Shown here: positions 55,489 through 64,000 of the stretch, piece by piece | How the letters are laid out: each line of letters opens with the position of its first letter | How positions within the stretch are numbered: position 1 is the first letter of the stretch | Translations under genes and position numbers: made by a program | Notes under the pieces: model-generated | The model's input: the letters and a program-made list of their open reading frames with translations, nothing else | What the model was told of the DNA's origin: nothing | Databases searched by the model: none | Origin: Flavobacterium sp. N502540 | Lineage (GTDB): Bacteria > Bacteroidota > Bacteroidia > Flavobacteriales > Flavobacteriaceae | DNA: 64,000 nucleotides | Assembly: GCF_025947365.1 (NCBI RefSeq) | Contig: NZ_CP110012.1 | Location: 744,001-808,000, forward strand | Direction: 5' to 3'

Positions 55489-57651
55489 TTATTTTGCTCC
55501 CGGAGGACATTTTTCTTCAATAAATTTTATAAAAGTATCAACTAAATGTTTTTGGGTTCCTTCGCCTTCATGAATACTGTGTGTACGATTTGGGTAGATC
55601 ATTAAATTAAAAACTTTGTCGTATTTTATCAGTTCATCAATCAAAACTTCAGCATTTTTATAGTGCACATTATCGTCGCCGGTTCCGTGAATGTAAAGCA
55701 GATTTCCTTTTAAGTTCTTTGCGTGTGTTACAGGTGAAGCCTGAATGTAGGCGGCTTCATTCTCGTCCGGCAATCCCATATAACGTTCGGTGTAAATATT
55801 ATCGTAGAAATGCTGATCGGTAACTGCTGCGATCGCTACACCGGTTTTGTATATTTCCGGATACTGAAACATCAGATTTAAAGTTACAGCTCCCCCTCCG
55901 CTCCATCCGTGTATGGCCACTCTGTTTGCATCAATAAAGTTCCATTTCAGCACTTCTTTAGCAGCCATTGCCTGATCACGGGTATTGACAATTCCAATAT
56001 TTTTATAAATTGATTTTCTCCATTTTCTTCCTTTCAAAACCGGAGTTCCTCTGTTATCCATTGCAATCCCAATGTATCCTTTCGGAATTAACTGTTCAAT
56101 AAATCCATTAAAATAAGGCATGTCATTCGCTACCGAAGCCATTGGCTCTCCGTAAACGTAAAAGAATACCGGGTATTTTTTTGTCGGATCAAAATCAAGA
56201 GGTTTTGCCATGATTCCATCGATTTCAACTCCGTCGACAGTGGTGACTTTAAATTTCTCTAATGAAAAGTCACGTGTTGGTTTTACAAAAACATCAGCCT
56301 CTTTTGGCAATATTTTTTTATGATCGGAAAGTGAAACTAAGCCAACATTAAAATCGCGATTAATATTAGAATTGATGTGTTTGGCATATGATCCGTCTGT
56401 TGAAAACTCATATTCATTGGTCCCTTCAAATACTTCCGGAGTTATTCTTTTGGTTTTAAGCGAATTAATATTCGTCTCATACAGATAACGCTGTGTAGCA
56501 TCTTTCGGACTTGCGATATAATAAATTGATTTTGTCTTGTCATTATAAGCTTTAAAATAAGCATCGAAATTTCCGGTTGTGATCAGTTCTTTCTTTTTCC
56601 CGTCACGGCTGATTTTATAGACATGCATCCAGCCATCGGCATCCGAACTCCATAAAAAAGATTTACCATTGTCTACAAACTGACAAGGAAAACCATCGTA
56701 CACACCAGAGGAGATATCAAAAACATCAATCCATTCTGCCGACTTTTCCTGATAAATTAAAGTTGCCTTTCCGGATTGCGCATTACAATTATAGATCGAA
56801 ACCTGATTTTGATTTCGATTTAATTGTACGGCCATTACCTCATCTTTTGCTACCCACTCCATACGAACCAAATAATTATTATCAGGCTCTCCCGGAATAG
56901 CAAGCCAGTTGGTTTTTAAAGAAGCAACATCAATAACTCCAATTTTTACAGCAGAAGGTTTTTCTCCAGCTTTAGGATATTCTACCGGAACTACAAATGG
57001 GTATAAAGCAGCTGTATTGTTAATCATTAAGTGAAACTTTGTCTCCGAAGCATCTACACGCCAAAAAGCAATACTTTTACCATCGGGACTCCAGCGGAAT
57101 CCGTCACGCGCAGCCAATTCTTCTTCGTAAACCCAGTCAAAAGTTCCATTGATTACCTTATCAGTTCCATCTGTCGTTAAAGCGGTAATCTTTCCTGATG
57201 CCAGATTTTCAAGGTAAATATTGTGCTTTGAAACGTAAGCTACATTTTCGTTATCCGCAGAAAATTTGGCAAACATTAAGGAAGACTCTTCTAAGCCGGC
57301 TCCTAATTTTCTTCCTTTTCCGGTCGTTAAGTCAAAAAACCAATAGTCGCCTCTGGTATTGGCTCTCCACACTTTTTTTGAATTGGTGTAAACGAGAACT
57401 TTAGTTTTATTCTGGTTCCAGACTAATTCTTCCACTTCCCCGTTAAAACCTGCCGCTGCAAGCTGTTGTTGCGTCAAAACAGTAGTACTCTGATTGAGTT
57501 TATCCACATCATACACCAAAATATCCTTTCCTGAATTTACCCAAAATGAATGTGAATTGGGCAGCCACTTTAATTCGTTAATATTAATATCTTTTTGAGC
57601 CAAAATGCTCGAGCAAACAAAAAGAAGCAGTAAGAAGTATTTTTTAATCAT
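55489..57651 (-). CDS. S9 family dipeptidyl peptidase IV-like enzyme
   Basis: The 720-residue protein has a signal peptide (1-18). An N-terminal beta-propeller (about 25-455) contains the double-Glu type motif DWVYEEELAARDGFRWSPDG that anchors the substrate N-terminus in DPP-IV. The C-terminal hydrolase has the nucleophile GWSGGGAVTLN, TERYMGLP, Asp in HGTGDDNVHYKN and His in NRTHSIHEGEGT. It removes dipeptides, typically X-Pro, in the periplasm. It is the last gene of an operon with a prolidase-like enzyme (3-base gap) and hydroxyproline catabolism genes, which fits digestion of Pro/Hyp-rich peptides. Confidence 0.94.
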   Translation of the reverse strand: MIKKYFLLLLFVCSSILAQKDININELKWLPNSHSFWVNSGKDILVYDVDKLNQSTTVLTQQQLAAAGFNGEVEELVWNQNKTKVLVYTNSKKVWRANTRGDYWFFDLTTGKGRKLGAGLEESSLMFAKFSADNENVAYVSKHNIYLENLASGKITALTTDGTDKVINGTFDWVYEEELAARDGFRWSPDGKSIAFWRVDASETKFHLMINNTAALYPFVVPVEYPKAGEKPSAVKIGVIDVASLKTNWLAIPGEPDNNYLVRMEWVAKDEVMAVQLNRNQNQVSIYNCNAQSGKATLIYQEKSAEWIDVFDISSGVYDGFPCQFVDNGKSFLWSSDADGWMHVYKISRDGKKKELITTGNFDAYFKAYNDKTKSIYYIASPKDATQRYLYETNINSLKTKRITPEVFEGTNEYEFSTDGSYAKHINSNINRDFNVGLVSLSDHKKILPKEADVFVKPTRDFSLEKFKVTTVDGVEIDGIMAKPLDFDPTKKYPVFFYVYGEPMASVANDMPYFNGFIEQLIPKGYIGIAMDNRGTPVLKGRKWRKSIYKNIGIVNTRDQAMAAKEVLKWNFIDANRVAIHGWSGGGAVTLNLMFQYPEIYKTGVAIAAVTDQHFYDNIYTERYMGLPDENEAAYIQASPVTHAKNLKGNLLYIHGTGDDNVHYKNAEVLIDELIKYDKVFNLMIYPNRTHSIHEGEGTQKHLVDTFIKFIEEKCPPGAK

Positions 57652-57654
57652 GGT

Positions 57655-58950
57655 TTATTTGGTATTTAATAACTGTTCTATTTCTTCAATTTCAATAGGC
57701 ATATCTTCGGATAAATTGATGTTTCCGTCTTCGGTTAACAAATAATCATTTTCCAGTCGACAGCCGATTCCTTCTTCCCGAATATAAATTCCGGGCTCGC
57801 AGGTAAGCACCATTCCTTTTTCAAAAGGTTTGGAATACAAGCCCACATCATGAACATCCAGTCCGACAAAATGAGCCGTTCCATGCATGAAGTATTTTTT
57901 GTACACAGGATTTTCGGGGTCTTGCGCTTCAATTTCTTCCAAAGTAATCAAACCTAATTTTACCAGTTCGGCTTCAACCAGACTTGCCATCTGCAATTCA
58001 TACTCTTTCGATAAAACACCCGGTTTTAAAAATTTTGATCCTTCTTTCAAACAGTGCAAAACCGATTGGTAAACTTCTTTCTGACGAGGAGAAAATTTTC
58101 CGTTTACCGGAAGACAGCGTGTAGTGTCGGAATTATAATTACCATAACAAACCCCAAAATCAACCAAAAGCATATCGCCGTCCTGACAAACCGAATCATT
58201 GGTATTGTAATGTAAGACACAGGCATTCTTACCCGAAGCGATAATGGGTTTGAAAGCATGACGATTTCCTCCGTTTTTGATGTAATGGTACGCGAGTTCA
58301 GCTTCCAGTTCGTATTCTTTTACATTGTGCTTTACCGCTTTTAACAATGCTTTGAATCCTTCGATACTTATTGCCACCGCTTTTCGGATCAAAGCGATCT
58401 CTTCATCTGATTTTACGGGACGCAGCTCTCTCGTTATTTTGGCTACACGCTCGTATTGATGCAGCGGATATTTTTGCTTGCACCACTGAATCATTCGATC
58501 CTGGCGGGTATTCATTTCCGAAGTTATTCTCTTAATGTGCTCGTTGTGCCCCAGATAAATGGCATCGGCCTCAAAGGCAAACAGCTGTAGGGCTTTTTCA
58601 AATTCGTGCAGCCATTTTACATTTTTAATTCCGGAAAGAGCCGTAACTTTCTCTTTGGTCAAGAAATCTCCGTCCCAGATTAATGTATGTTCACTGACTT
58701 CTTTTACAAATAAAATAGCTCTGTTTTCTTCTTTAAAAGCATCGGGATAGAGCACCAAAATAGTTTCGTCCTGCTCAATTCCGGACAAATAAAACAAATC
58801 ATTATTTTGTGCAAAACCCATGACATCATCTGTATTATTGGGCATCACATCGTTTGAAGTAAGAATAGCCAAACTGTTAGTCTGCATTTTTTCGACAAAC
58901 CTCTTGCGGTTATTTTCGAATAAAGAAGCCGGAATTGAATCGTATCTCAT
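57655..58950 (-). CDS. Xaa-Pro aminopeptidase (M24B, PepP-like)
   Basis: The 431-residue protein has an N-terminal aminopeptidase-P domain (about 1-140; YDSIPASLFENNRKRFVEKM; FYLSGIEQDETILVL) and a catalytic domain with the ligands in LLVDFGVCYGNYNSDTTR, HGTAHFVGLDVHDVG, LTCEPGIYI and CRLENDYL. The start at 58950 (MRYDSIP) is chosen because it lies 4 bases after the stop of the upstream gene. It has no signal peptide, so it acts on peptides in the cytoplasm and frees N-terminal residues before Pro or Hyp. Confidence 0.94.
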   Translation of the reverse strand: MRYDSIPASLFENNRKRFVEKMQTNSLAILTSNDVMPNNTDDVMGFAQNNDLFYLSGIEQDETILVLYPDAFKEENRAILFVKEVSEHTLIWDGDFLTKEKVTALSGIKNVKWLHEFEKALQLFAFEADAIYLGHNEHIKRITSEMNTRQDRMIQWCKQKYPLHQYERVAKITRELRPVKSDEEIALIRKAVAISIEGFKALLKAVKHNVKEYELEAELAYHYIKNGGNRHAFKPIIASGKNACVLHYNTNDSVCQDGDMLLVDFGVCYGNYNSDTTRCLPVNGKFSPRQKEVYQSVLHCLKEGSKFLKPGVLSKEYELQMASLVEAELVKLGLITLEEIEAQDPENPVYKKYFMHGTAHFVGLDVHDVGLYSKPFEKGMVLTCEPGIYIREEGIGCRLENDYLLTEDGNINLSEDMPIEIEEIEQLLNTK

Positions 58951-58954
58951 AAAT

Positions 58955-60190
58955 TTATAATTGAAACATTTTAGTATCAACCGAAGTTGTTTTGCCTGAA
59001 ATAATCTCCGTGATTATTTTTCCGGTTGCCGGTGCAAGGCTTAAACCCATCATCGCATGTCCGGTGGCGAAAGTCAAATTTACAACTTTTTTGGCACGGG
59101 TGATAATTGGCATTCCGGAAGGTGTACAGGGTCTGAAACCAAACCACGTATCCTTATTTTCTGGCATCTCCACCTGCATTTCAGGATAAAACGCATTGAT
59201 ACTGTTTATGATTCCCTGTAATCTGTTTTTATTGATTTTGGTATCTCCGGTATGGGTAATCTCCATCGTTCCCCCAAAACGAATATCATTGTTCATAGGG
59301 GTTACGGCTACCTTTCCTTCGCATAAAATCGAAGGAATCGAAGGTTTGTGATCTTGATCCTTCAGTGTAAAACTGTATCCTTTTCCCGGTAAAATAGAAA
59401 CCGAAATCCCGAGTTTTTTTGCCAATGAAGGACTCCAGGAACCGGCTGCCAGCACAACTTCATCTGTGGCGAATATACCCTTGTCAGTTACGACCTTCGT
59501 AATTTTATGATGATCGAAAGTAAAATCCTGTACTGTTGTACCGGCGTGAATTTCTACTTTTAAGCGCTTTAATTCTTCTTTGATAAACTGCATGAATTTT
59601 TGTGGGTACAAATGGGCATCGCCTTTATAGTGTATCCCTCCTAAAATATCGGTTTTAGTACCGTTCTCTAATTTTGCAACTGCTGCCGCAGAAAGATAAT
59701 CTACTTTTAGACCCAGTTTTTCGGCTTCTCGTCCTTCATGAAACATTTCATGTGCTACTTTATCGGTTTTATACAACATCAAAAGTCCTTTTTCTTCGTA
59801 GAAAAACGAATTGTTTTCTCTGGCAAAATCCTGATACAATTCTTTACTCAACAGTGACAAATCACGCAGTGCCGGCATTGCATTTGCGACGTGTTTCTCA
59901 TTGGCATGTTTGTAAAACTGCAACCCCCATTTCATCAAATTGGCATCTAATCTCGGTTTTACATAAAACGGACTCTGACTGTCGAACATCCATTTGATTC
60001 CCTGAGCAATCATACCGGGCTGTGCCAGCGGAATAATATGCGAAGGAACGATCATTCCGGCATTTCCATAAGAACAACCGTCATCCATAGGAGACTGATC
60101 AAAAATTGTTACCTCATATCCTTCTTTAGCCAGATAATATGCAGTACACAAGCCTATTATACCTCCTCCAATTATACTTACTCTTTTCAT
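58955..60190 (-). CDS. FAD-dependent D-amino-acid (D-hydroxyproline) dehydrogenase
   Basis: The 411-residue DAO-family flavoprotein has the dinucleotide-binding motif IIGGGIIGLCTAYYLAKEGY (about 5-24) and DDGCSYGNAGMIVPSHIIPL, as in DadA-type enzymes. It also has VVLAAGSWSP-like and LPGKGYSFTL, and the C-terminal FGFRPCTPSGMPIITRA and ATGHAMMGLSLAPATGKIIT. In this operon it most likely oxidises cis-4-hydroxy-D-proline to 1-pyrroline-4-hydroxy-2-carboxylate, step two of hydroxyproline catabolism (inference from context). The start at 60190 is chosen because it opens the Rossmann motif directly. A hairpin lies in the gap to the epimerase gene. Confidence 0.92.
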   Translation of the reverse strand: MKRVSIIGGGIIGLCTAYYLAKEGYEVTIFDQSPMDDGCSYGNAGMIVPSHIIPLAQPGMIAQGIKWMFDSQSPFYVKPRLDANLMKWGLQFYKHANEKHVANAMPALRDLSLLSKELYQDFARENNSFFYEEKGLLMLYKTDKVAHEMFHEGREAEKLGLKVDYLSAAAVAKLENGTKTDILGGIHYKGDAHLYPQKFMQFIKEELKRLKVEIHAGTTVQDFTFDHHKITKVVTDKGIFATDEVVLAAGSWSPSLAKKLGISVSILPGKGYSFTLKDQDHKPSIPSILCEGKVAVTPMNNDIRFGGTMEITHTGDTKINKNRLQGIINSINAFYPEMQVEMPENKDTWFGFRPCTPSGMPIITRAKKVVNLTFATGHAMMGLSLAPATGKIITEIISGKTTSVDTKMFQL

Positions 60191-60202
60191 TTGTACGAAA
60201 TT

Positions 60203-60243
60203 AAAAAATTCATTGAAGAAGAATGTCATCCTCCTTCAATGAA
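60203..60243 (-). promoter_or_regulatory. intercistronic hairpin with T-run between epimerase and dehydrogenase genes
   Basis: A perfect 10-bp stem (60209-60218 with 60234-60243) has a 15-base loop and is followed on the minus strand by TTTTTT. It may partly terminate the transcript, lowering expression of the genes for the dehydrogenase, PepP and DPP-IV, or protect the upstream mRNA end. Confidence 0.5.
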
Positions 60244-60262
60244 TCTAAATTTTTAATATTTT

Positions 60263-61273
60263 TTAAATTACCTGAAAACCATGAGCATACGGATCATTTG
60301 CTTCATCGATGATGATGGTGTTGTAACCGTATACTTTTGCCCAGCCCTGAATACTTGGTACAATCGCAGGAATTTCTCCAATTGAAGTTTCCTCTACCAC
60401 TTTTCCAATAAACTTGCTGCCAATGTAACTTTCGTGAATAAAATCTTCTCCCGGTTTAAGTTTCCCTTTGGCATGCAGCTGTGCAATTCGTGCTGATGTT
60501 CCGGTACCGCACGGAGAGCGATCGATGGCTTTGTCTCCGTAGAAAACAGCATTTCGACCTGACGATGTTGGATCTAAAGGCTCTCCCGTCCAAAGCATAT
60601 GGCTCACATCGCGAATGGTATCATTTTCCGGATGGATAAAATAGTCCGGATATTTGGCATTAATTCTCTTACGGACTTCCTGACTCAGCTGGATAATTTT
60701 ACCGGCTGAGAAATCCTGAATTCCGGAGAAATTTTCTTGTGGATCCACAATCGCATAATAGTTTCCTCCGTATGCCACATCAAAAGTAATTTCACCCAGT
60801 TCAGGACAATCAATAGTTAATCCTTCTGCTGCCAAATACGATTTTACATTGGTCAGACGCACCCAGTCGACTTTGTTTCCGGTTTGCTGGTACTCGATAT
60901 TCACAAGACCGGCAGGTGCTTCCATTTTTATTTTCCCCGGTATTTTTGGGGTAATCAAACCTTCTTCAATGGCAATGGTAATAGTACCAATGGTTCCGTG
61001 ACCGCACATCGGCAGACAACCGGAAGTTTCGATAAACAAAATTCCGAAATCATTGGCAGGATCGCTTGGCGGATATAAAATGCTTCCGCTCATCATATCA
61101 TGTCCGCGAGGTTCAAACATCAGTCCTTTGCGGATCCAGTCAAATTCTTTTAAAAAATGCTGACGTTTTTCGCTCATGTTAGCGCCCGTCAAATTCGGCC
61201 CACCGCCTGCCACCACTCTTACAGGATTCCCGCAAGTGTGCGCATCTACACAAAAAAAAGTCTTCTTTACCAT
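60263..61273 (-). CDS. 4-hydroxyproline 2-epimerase (proline racemase family)
   Basis: The 336-residue protein has both catalytic cysteines of the family: Cys90 in LPMCGHGTIG and Cys255 in DRSPCGTGTSAR, so it should act as an epimerase/racemase rather than a dehydratase (which has Thr in place of the second Cys). It opens FFCVDAHTCGNPVRVV and has EPRGHDMMSGS. It converts trans-4-hydroxy-L-proline to cis-4-hydroxy-D-proline in the cytoplasm. The ATG follows the stop of the aldehyde dehydrogenase gene with no gap, showing tight coupling. Confidence 0.94.
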   Translation of the reverse strand: MVKKTFFCVDAHTCGNPVRVVAGGGPNLTGANMSEKRQHFLKEFDWIRKGLMFEPRGHDMMSGSILYPPSDPANDFGILFIETSGCLPMCGHGTIGTITIAIEEGLITPKIPGKIKMEAPAGLVNIEYQQTGNKVDWVRLTNVKSYLAAEGLTIDCPELGEITFDVAYGGNYYAIVDPQENFSGIQDFSAGKIIQLSQEVRKRINAKYPDYFIHPENDTIRDVSHMLWTGEPLDPTSSGRNAVFYGDKAIDRSPCGTGTSARIAQLHAKGKLKPGEDFIHESYIGSKFIGKVVEETSIGEIPAIVPSIQGWAKVYGYNTIIIDEANDPYAHGFQVI

Positions 61274-62860
61274 TTATGCTATCTGGGATTTTGTTTGAAT
61301 ATTATTTAAGGTTCTTAAAATCTGTAATGGATTCTCGTTTTGCAATTCTGCAGGTAATAATTCATTGGGCCAATTCTGATAACTAAACGGTCGAACCCAG
61401 CGATAAACGGCATGAATTCCAACGGCAGTAAATCTCGAATCGGAAGAAGCCGGATAAGGCCCTCCGTGAATCATTGAAGGACATACTTCAACTCCCGTAG
61501 GAACACCATTAAAAATCAATCGTCCCACTTTACTCTGCATCGCTGCAATCAGTTCGTCCTGATTTTTCAATTCCTCAGGCTCTCCAATAATGGTACCTGT
61601 CAGCTGCCCGTCCAATTGATTGATAATGGCCAGCAATTGTTGTTCATCATCACATTGCACCAGTACCGAAACAGGTCCGAAAACCTCATGACTTAAGATT
61701 TTATTCTCTAAAAAAGTTTTCCCGTCTACGGTCAAAACTTTCTGTACTCCGTAATTTGGTGCCGCATCACCTTGGTATTCTGCAATTTTAGTGACTCCAT
61801 TCTGTGCCAGCATTGTTGCTGATCCTTCTTCAAAACCATTCTTCATTGAGGGGTGCAACATACAAAATGGCTCAATTTTCTCAATAGCCTGTGTCAATTC
61901 TTCCGAAAATTTATTCAATTCCACTCCCTTAATACCAAACAGTAATCCGGGATTGGTACAAAACTGACCTGCTCCAAGCGTGATAGATCCCGCATAAGCC
62001 GCAGCCCATTTTTGACTGTTTACCTTTACGGCATTGGGCAAAAGTACCACAGGATTTACACTCCCCATCTCAGCAAAAACCGGAATTGGCTCCGGTCGCT
62101 GTGCTGCCAGATCAAACAAGGCTCTTCCGGCACGGATACTTCCGGTAAAACCAACTGCTTTTACTAACGGATGTTTCACCAACGCGGTTCCCAGAGTTGT
62201 TCCTCCACCAATAAGATTGGAGAAAACACCCTCCGGCATATTTGTTTTTTGTGCTGCTTTTATTATAGCCGAAGCAACCATTTCACCTGTTCCTACATGC
62301 ATCGAATGACTTTTTACAATCACAGGACAGCCTGCCGCTAATGCTGAAGCGGTATCTCCGCCGGCTGTTGAAAATGCAAACGGAAAATTACTGGACCCAA
62401 AAACCACCACCGGGCCAAGGGGTACCAAAATTTTACGCAAATCTTCTTTTGGCGCAGGAACCCTGTCTGTTATTGCCGTATCAATTGCAGCCTGAACCCA
62501 GCTCCCTTCAATGAGCATTTGGGCAAACGCGCGTAGCTGACCAACCATTCTGCCTCGCTCCCCCTCTGCTCTGCCCATTGGAAAGCCGGATTCACTGCAA
62601 TACTGAACTAACAAATCATTTCCTAAAGCTACGATTTCCTCAGCGATAGCATTTAAAAAACCTGCTCTTTCTAAACCGGAACATTTTTTATACGTTCCAA
62701 ATGCCTGATGAGCCAAAGCAACTGCTTCTTCAATTTCTTCATGAGTTGCTTCTGTAAAAACCCAGGGATTTTCAACATTCTGCTGCGGATTAAATGTTTT
62801 AAATGTTTTATTTCCAGCAGCTTTAAGTGTACTTCCCACGTAATTTTTTCCTGTAATCAT
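61274..62860 (-). CDS. 2,5-dioxovalerate (alpha-ketoglutarate semialdehyde) dehydrogenase
   Basis: The 528-residue aldehyde dehydrogenase opens MITGKNYVGSTLKAAGNKTF. It has the substrate/cofactor motifs GPVVVFGSSNFPFAFSTAGG and FTGSIRAGRALFDLAAQRPE, the catalytic Glu in VFAEMGSVNP and the catalytic Cys in LGAGQFCTNPGL. The long form with these motifs is typical of NADP-dependent ketoglutaric semialdehyde dehydrogenases. It performs the last step, giving 2-oxoglutarate. The frame is open to 62926, but those codons lie in a repeat element, so 62860 is the start. Confidence 0.92.
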   Translation of the reverse strand: MITGKNYVGSTLKAAGNKTFKTFNPQQNVENPWVFTEATHEEIEEAVALAHQAFGTYKKCSGLERAGFLNAIAEEIVALGNDLLVQYCSESGFPMGRAEGERGRMVGQLRAFAQMLIEGSWVQAAIDTAITDRVPAPKEDLRKILVPLGPVVVFGSSNFPFAFSTAGGDTASALAAGCPVIVKSHSMHVGTGEMVASAIIKAAQKTNMPEGVFSNLIGGGTTLGTALVKHPLVKAVGFTGSIRAGRALFDLAAQRPEPIPVFAEMGSVNPVVLLPNAVKVNSQKWAAAYAGSITLGAGQFCTNPGLLFGIKGVELNKFSEELTQAIEKIEPFCMLHPSMKNGFEEGSATMLAQNGVTKIAEYQGDAAPNYGVQKVLTVDGKTFLENKILSHEVFGPVSVLVQCDDEQQLLAIINQLDGQLTGTIIGEPEELKNQDELIAAMQSKVGRLIFNGVPTGVEVCPSMIHGGPYPASSDSRFTAVGIHAVYRWVRPFSYQNWPNELLPAELQNENPLQILRTLNNIQTKSQIA

Positions 62861-62900
62861 ATTTCTTTTTTGTTGTTTGAATAAATACTTTACAATTCTT

Positions 62901-63049
62901 AGAGTCTGTTTGAGATTTATTATCAAAGGATTTTCGAGCGAAAAGAGGCAAATTTTAATAGAATAGCAGCGCTATTGTATTAAAATTTAACGACGTTGCA
63001 GCCGAAAATCATCATAAGAAAGCCAACAAATAAAATTTAAACAGACTCT
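62901..63049. repeat. 149-bp MITE-like element with terminal inverted repeats
   Basis: AGAGTCTGTTT (62901-62911) is perfectly inverted at 63039-63049. Pairing continues for about 21 bp with three mismatches. The interior has a second palindromic part (AAATTTTAATA...TATTAAAATTT around ATAGC/GCTAT) and no gene. It looks like a non-autonomous mobile repeat of a type common in Flavobacterium genomes (from memory). It sits between the DapA-family gene and the dehydrogenase gene. Confidence 0.75.
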
Positions 63050-63093
63050 TAAAGAAGAAATTTGTAAAACCAATTGTATCCGCTTATATACTG

Positions 63094-64000
63094 TTACAAG
63101 TTTTTATAATCAGGCAAAGTTGGTCTTGATGCTAAGGATTTGGCAATAATATCTAAAACTTTTTCTCTTTCAGCTCCCTGAAGCGGTAATCTTGGTGCGC
63201 GAACATATTCTGTCCCAATACCTGTTGCTACCTCTGCAAGCTTAATATTTTGTACTAAAAATGAATTGATGTCTAATTCTAATAAAGGAAGAAACCATCT
63301 GTATATTTTCAAAGCTTCATCAATTCTACCCGCTTTGGCTAACTTGTATATCGCAACTGTTTCTTTTGGAAAAGCACATACCAGACCTGAAACCCATCCA
63401 TCGGACCCCATCAATAAACTCTCTAAAGCCAGAGTGTCTACTCCTGATAAAATCTTTAATCGGTCACCGAAACGGTTAATCATTCTGGTAACATTCGAAA
63501 TATCTCTTGTTGATTCTTTTACTGCCTGAATATTATCAAATTTCAACAGTTCTTCAAACATATCCAGTGTAACTTCAATTTTGTAATCTACCGGATTATT
63601 GTATATCATTATTGGAAGTGATGTATTTTTTGCGACTTCAGAAAAATACGTTACCGTTTCGAAATCAGAAGCTTTATAACGCATTGGAGGCAGCATCATT
63701 AAACCTTTTGCTCCATCTTGTTCGGCTTTATTGGCTGCTAAAATTGCGGCACGTGTAGTTTGCTCTGCAATATTCATAATTACCGGTACCTGATTGTTTA
63801 CCAGACTAACCGTATTTTTCACTAATTCTCTTCTTTCCTCTTCCAAAAGAGTACTGGCTTCTCCTAATGTTCCGCCCAGAATTATTCCTTCAACACCTGC
63901 CTCTAATTGTGCTTGTAAGTTAACTTCAAACATTCTGAAGTCTAATTTATCATCTGCAGTAAATTTAGTTGTTACTGCCGGCATAACGCCTTTCCATTGA
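63094..64000 (-). CDS. DapA-family pyrroline-4-hydroxy-2-carboxylate deaminase (5' end outside window)
   Basis: The class I aldolase-like protein of the dihydrodipicolinate synthase family has GGTLGEASTL for the pyruvate-binding loop, the catalytic Tyr in IMIYNNP and the Schiff-base Lys in AVKEST. An ATG exists at 63984 (MPAVTTKF), but the frame stays open to the window end and reads QWKGV before it, which matches the usual WKGVMPAV start of this family. The true start therefore lies beyond 64000. With the three genes downstream it most likely deaminates 1-pyrroline-4-hydroxy-2-carboxylate to 2,5-dioxovalerate; true lysine-pathway DapA is the less likely alternative. Confidence 0.88.
   Translation of the reverse strand, partial: QWKGVMPAVTTKFTADDKLDFRMFEVNLQAQLEAGVEGIILGGTLGEASTLLEEERRELVKNTVSLVNNQVPVIMNIAEQTTRAAILAANKAEQDGAKGLMMLPPMRYKASDFETVTYFSEVAKNTSLPIMIYNNPVDYKIEVTLDMFEELLKFDNIQAVKESTRDISNVTRMINRFGDRLKILSGVDTLALESLLMGSDGWVSGLVCAFPKETVAIYKLAKAGRIDEALKIYRWFLPLLELDINSFLVQNIKLAEVATGIGTEYVRAPRLPLQGAEREKVLDIIAKSLASRPTLPDYKNL

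Noticed and set aside
62861..62926. N-terminal extension of the aldehyde dehydrogenase
   Set aside because: Part of these codons lies within the inverted-repeat element (from 62901), and the conserved protein begins with MITGKNYVG at 62860.

Overview
The window comes from a member of the Bacteroidota, most probably a Flavobacterium or close relative in the Flavobacteriaceae. The DNA is AT-rich. It carries two SusC/SusD pairs, five secreted proteins ending in type A sorting domains of the type IX secretion system (T9SS), GIN/PspC and DUF4870 genes, TAnnTTTG-type -7 promoter elements and the conserved order parA-parB-DUF5683-dapB-lepB-wbqC. No phage, insertion sequence with transposase, or CRISPR array was seen.

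Layout. (1) 1-1.8 kb: end of a small regulator cluster (conserved hypothetical, AraC regulator, small hypothetical). (2) 1.9-9.2 kb: a three-gene polysaccharide utilization locus on the minus strand (susC, susD, a lipoprotein with a predicted beta-helix), with a LacI-type palindrome directly at its promoter. (3) 9.3-11.4 kb: divergent MFS exporter and AraC regulator. (4) 11.4-16.2 kb: a copper-handling island (Cys-rich secreted proteins, DUF3347 protein, an AraC regulator with a CxxC-bearing N-terminal domain, and a multicopper oxidase that appears fused to a CopB-like barrel). (5) 16.5-22.8 kb: DUF4442 protein, DUF4870 membrane protein, the padR-pspC-GIN-GIN envelope-stress-like operon, then four tandem repeats of about 285 bp, each with a perfect terminator hairpin. 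(6) 22.8-27.1 kb: trxB, a secreted esterase with an N-terminal carbohydrate-binding-like domain, and an XRE regulator fused to pentapeptide repeats. (7) 27.2-36.4 kb: four tandem paralogous T9SS-exported modular proteins with almost identical spacers. (8) 36.4-37.6 kb: a tandem array of ten decayed tRNA-like units behind an intact tRNA-Pro(TGG). (9) 38-43.3 kb: the parAB-DUF5683-dapB-lepB-wbqC cluster, where lepB is broken by an apparent one-base deletion at an A6 run that is also a good -1 slippery heptamer. (10) 43.4-64 kb: a large peptide-utilization region containing an S37/S28-like peptidase, an M24 peptidase, an M43 cytophagalysin-type metalloprotease, a second SusC/SusD pair, a DPP-IV-like S9 peptidase, a prolidase-like aminopeptidase, and the four enzymes of trans-4-hydroxyproline catabolism.

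How the parts work together. Region 10 reads as a collagen or gelatin scavenging system. A secreted metalloprotease cuts protein, SusC/SusD could import peptides, proline-specific peptidases release Pro/Hyp, and epimerase, FAD oxidase, DapA-family deaminase and semialdehyde dehydrogenase convert hydroxyproline to 2-oxoglutarate. The most unusual structures are the tRNA-Pro remnant array and its shared hairpin with the neighbouring T9SS gene family, the lepB frameshift site, and the several classes of hairpin-forming intergenic repeats. All calls were made by reading the sequence; no database search was possible.
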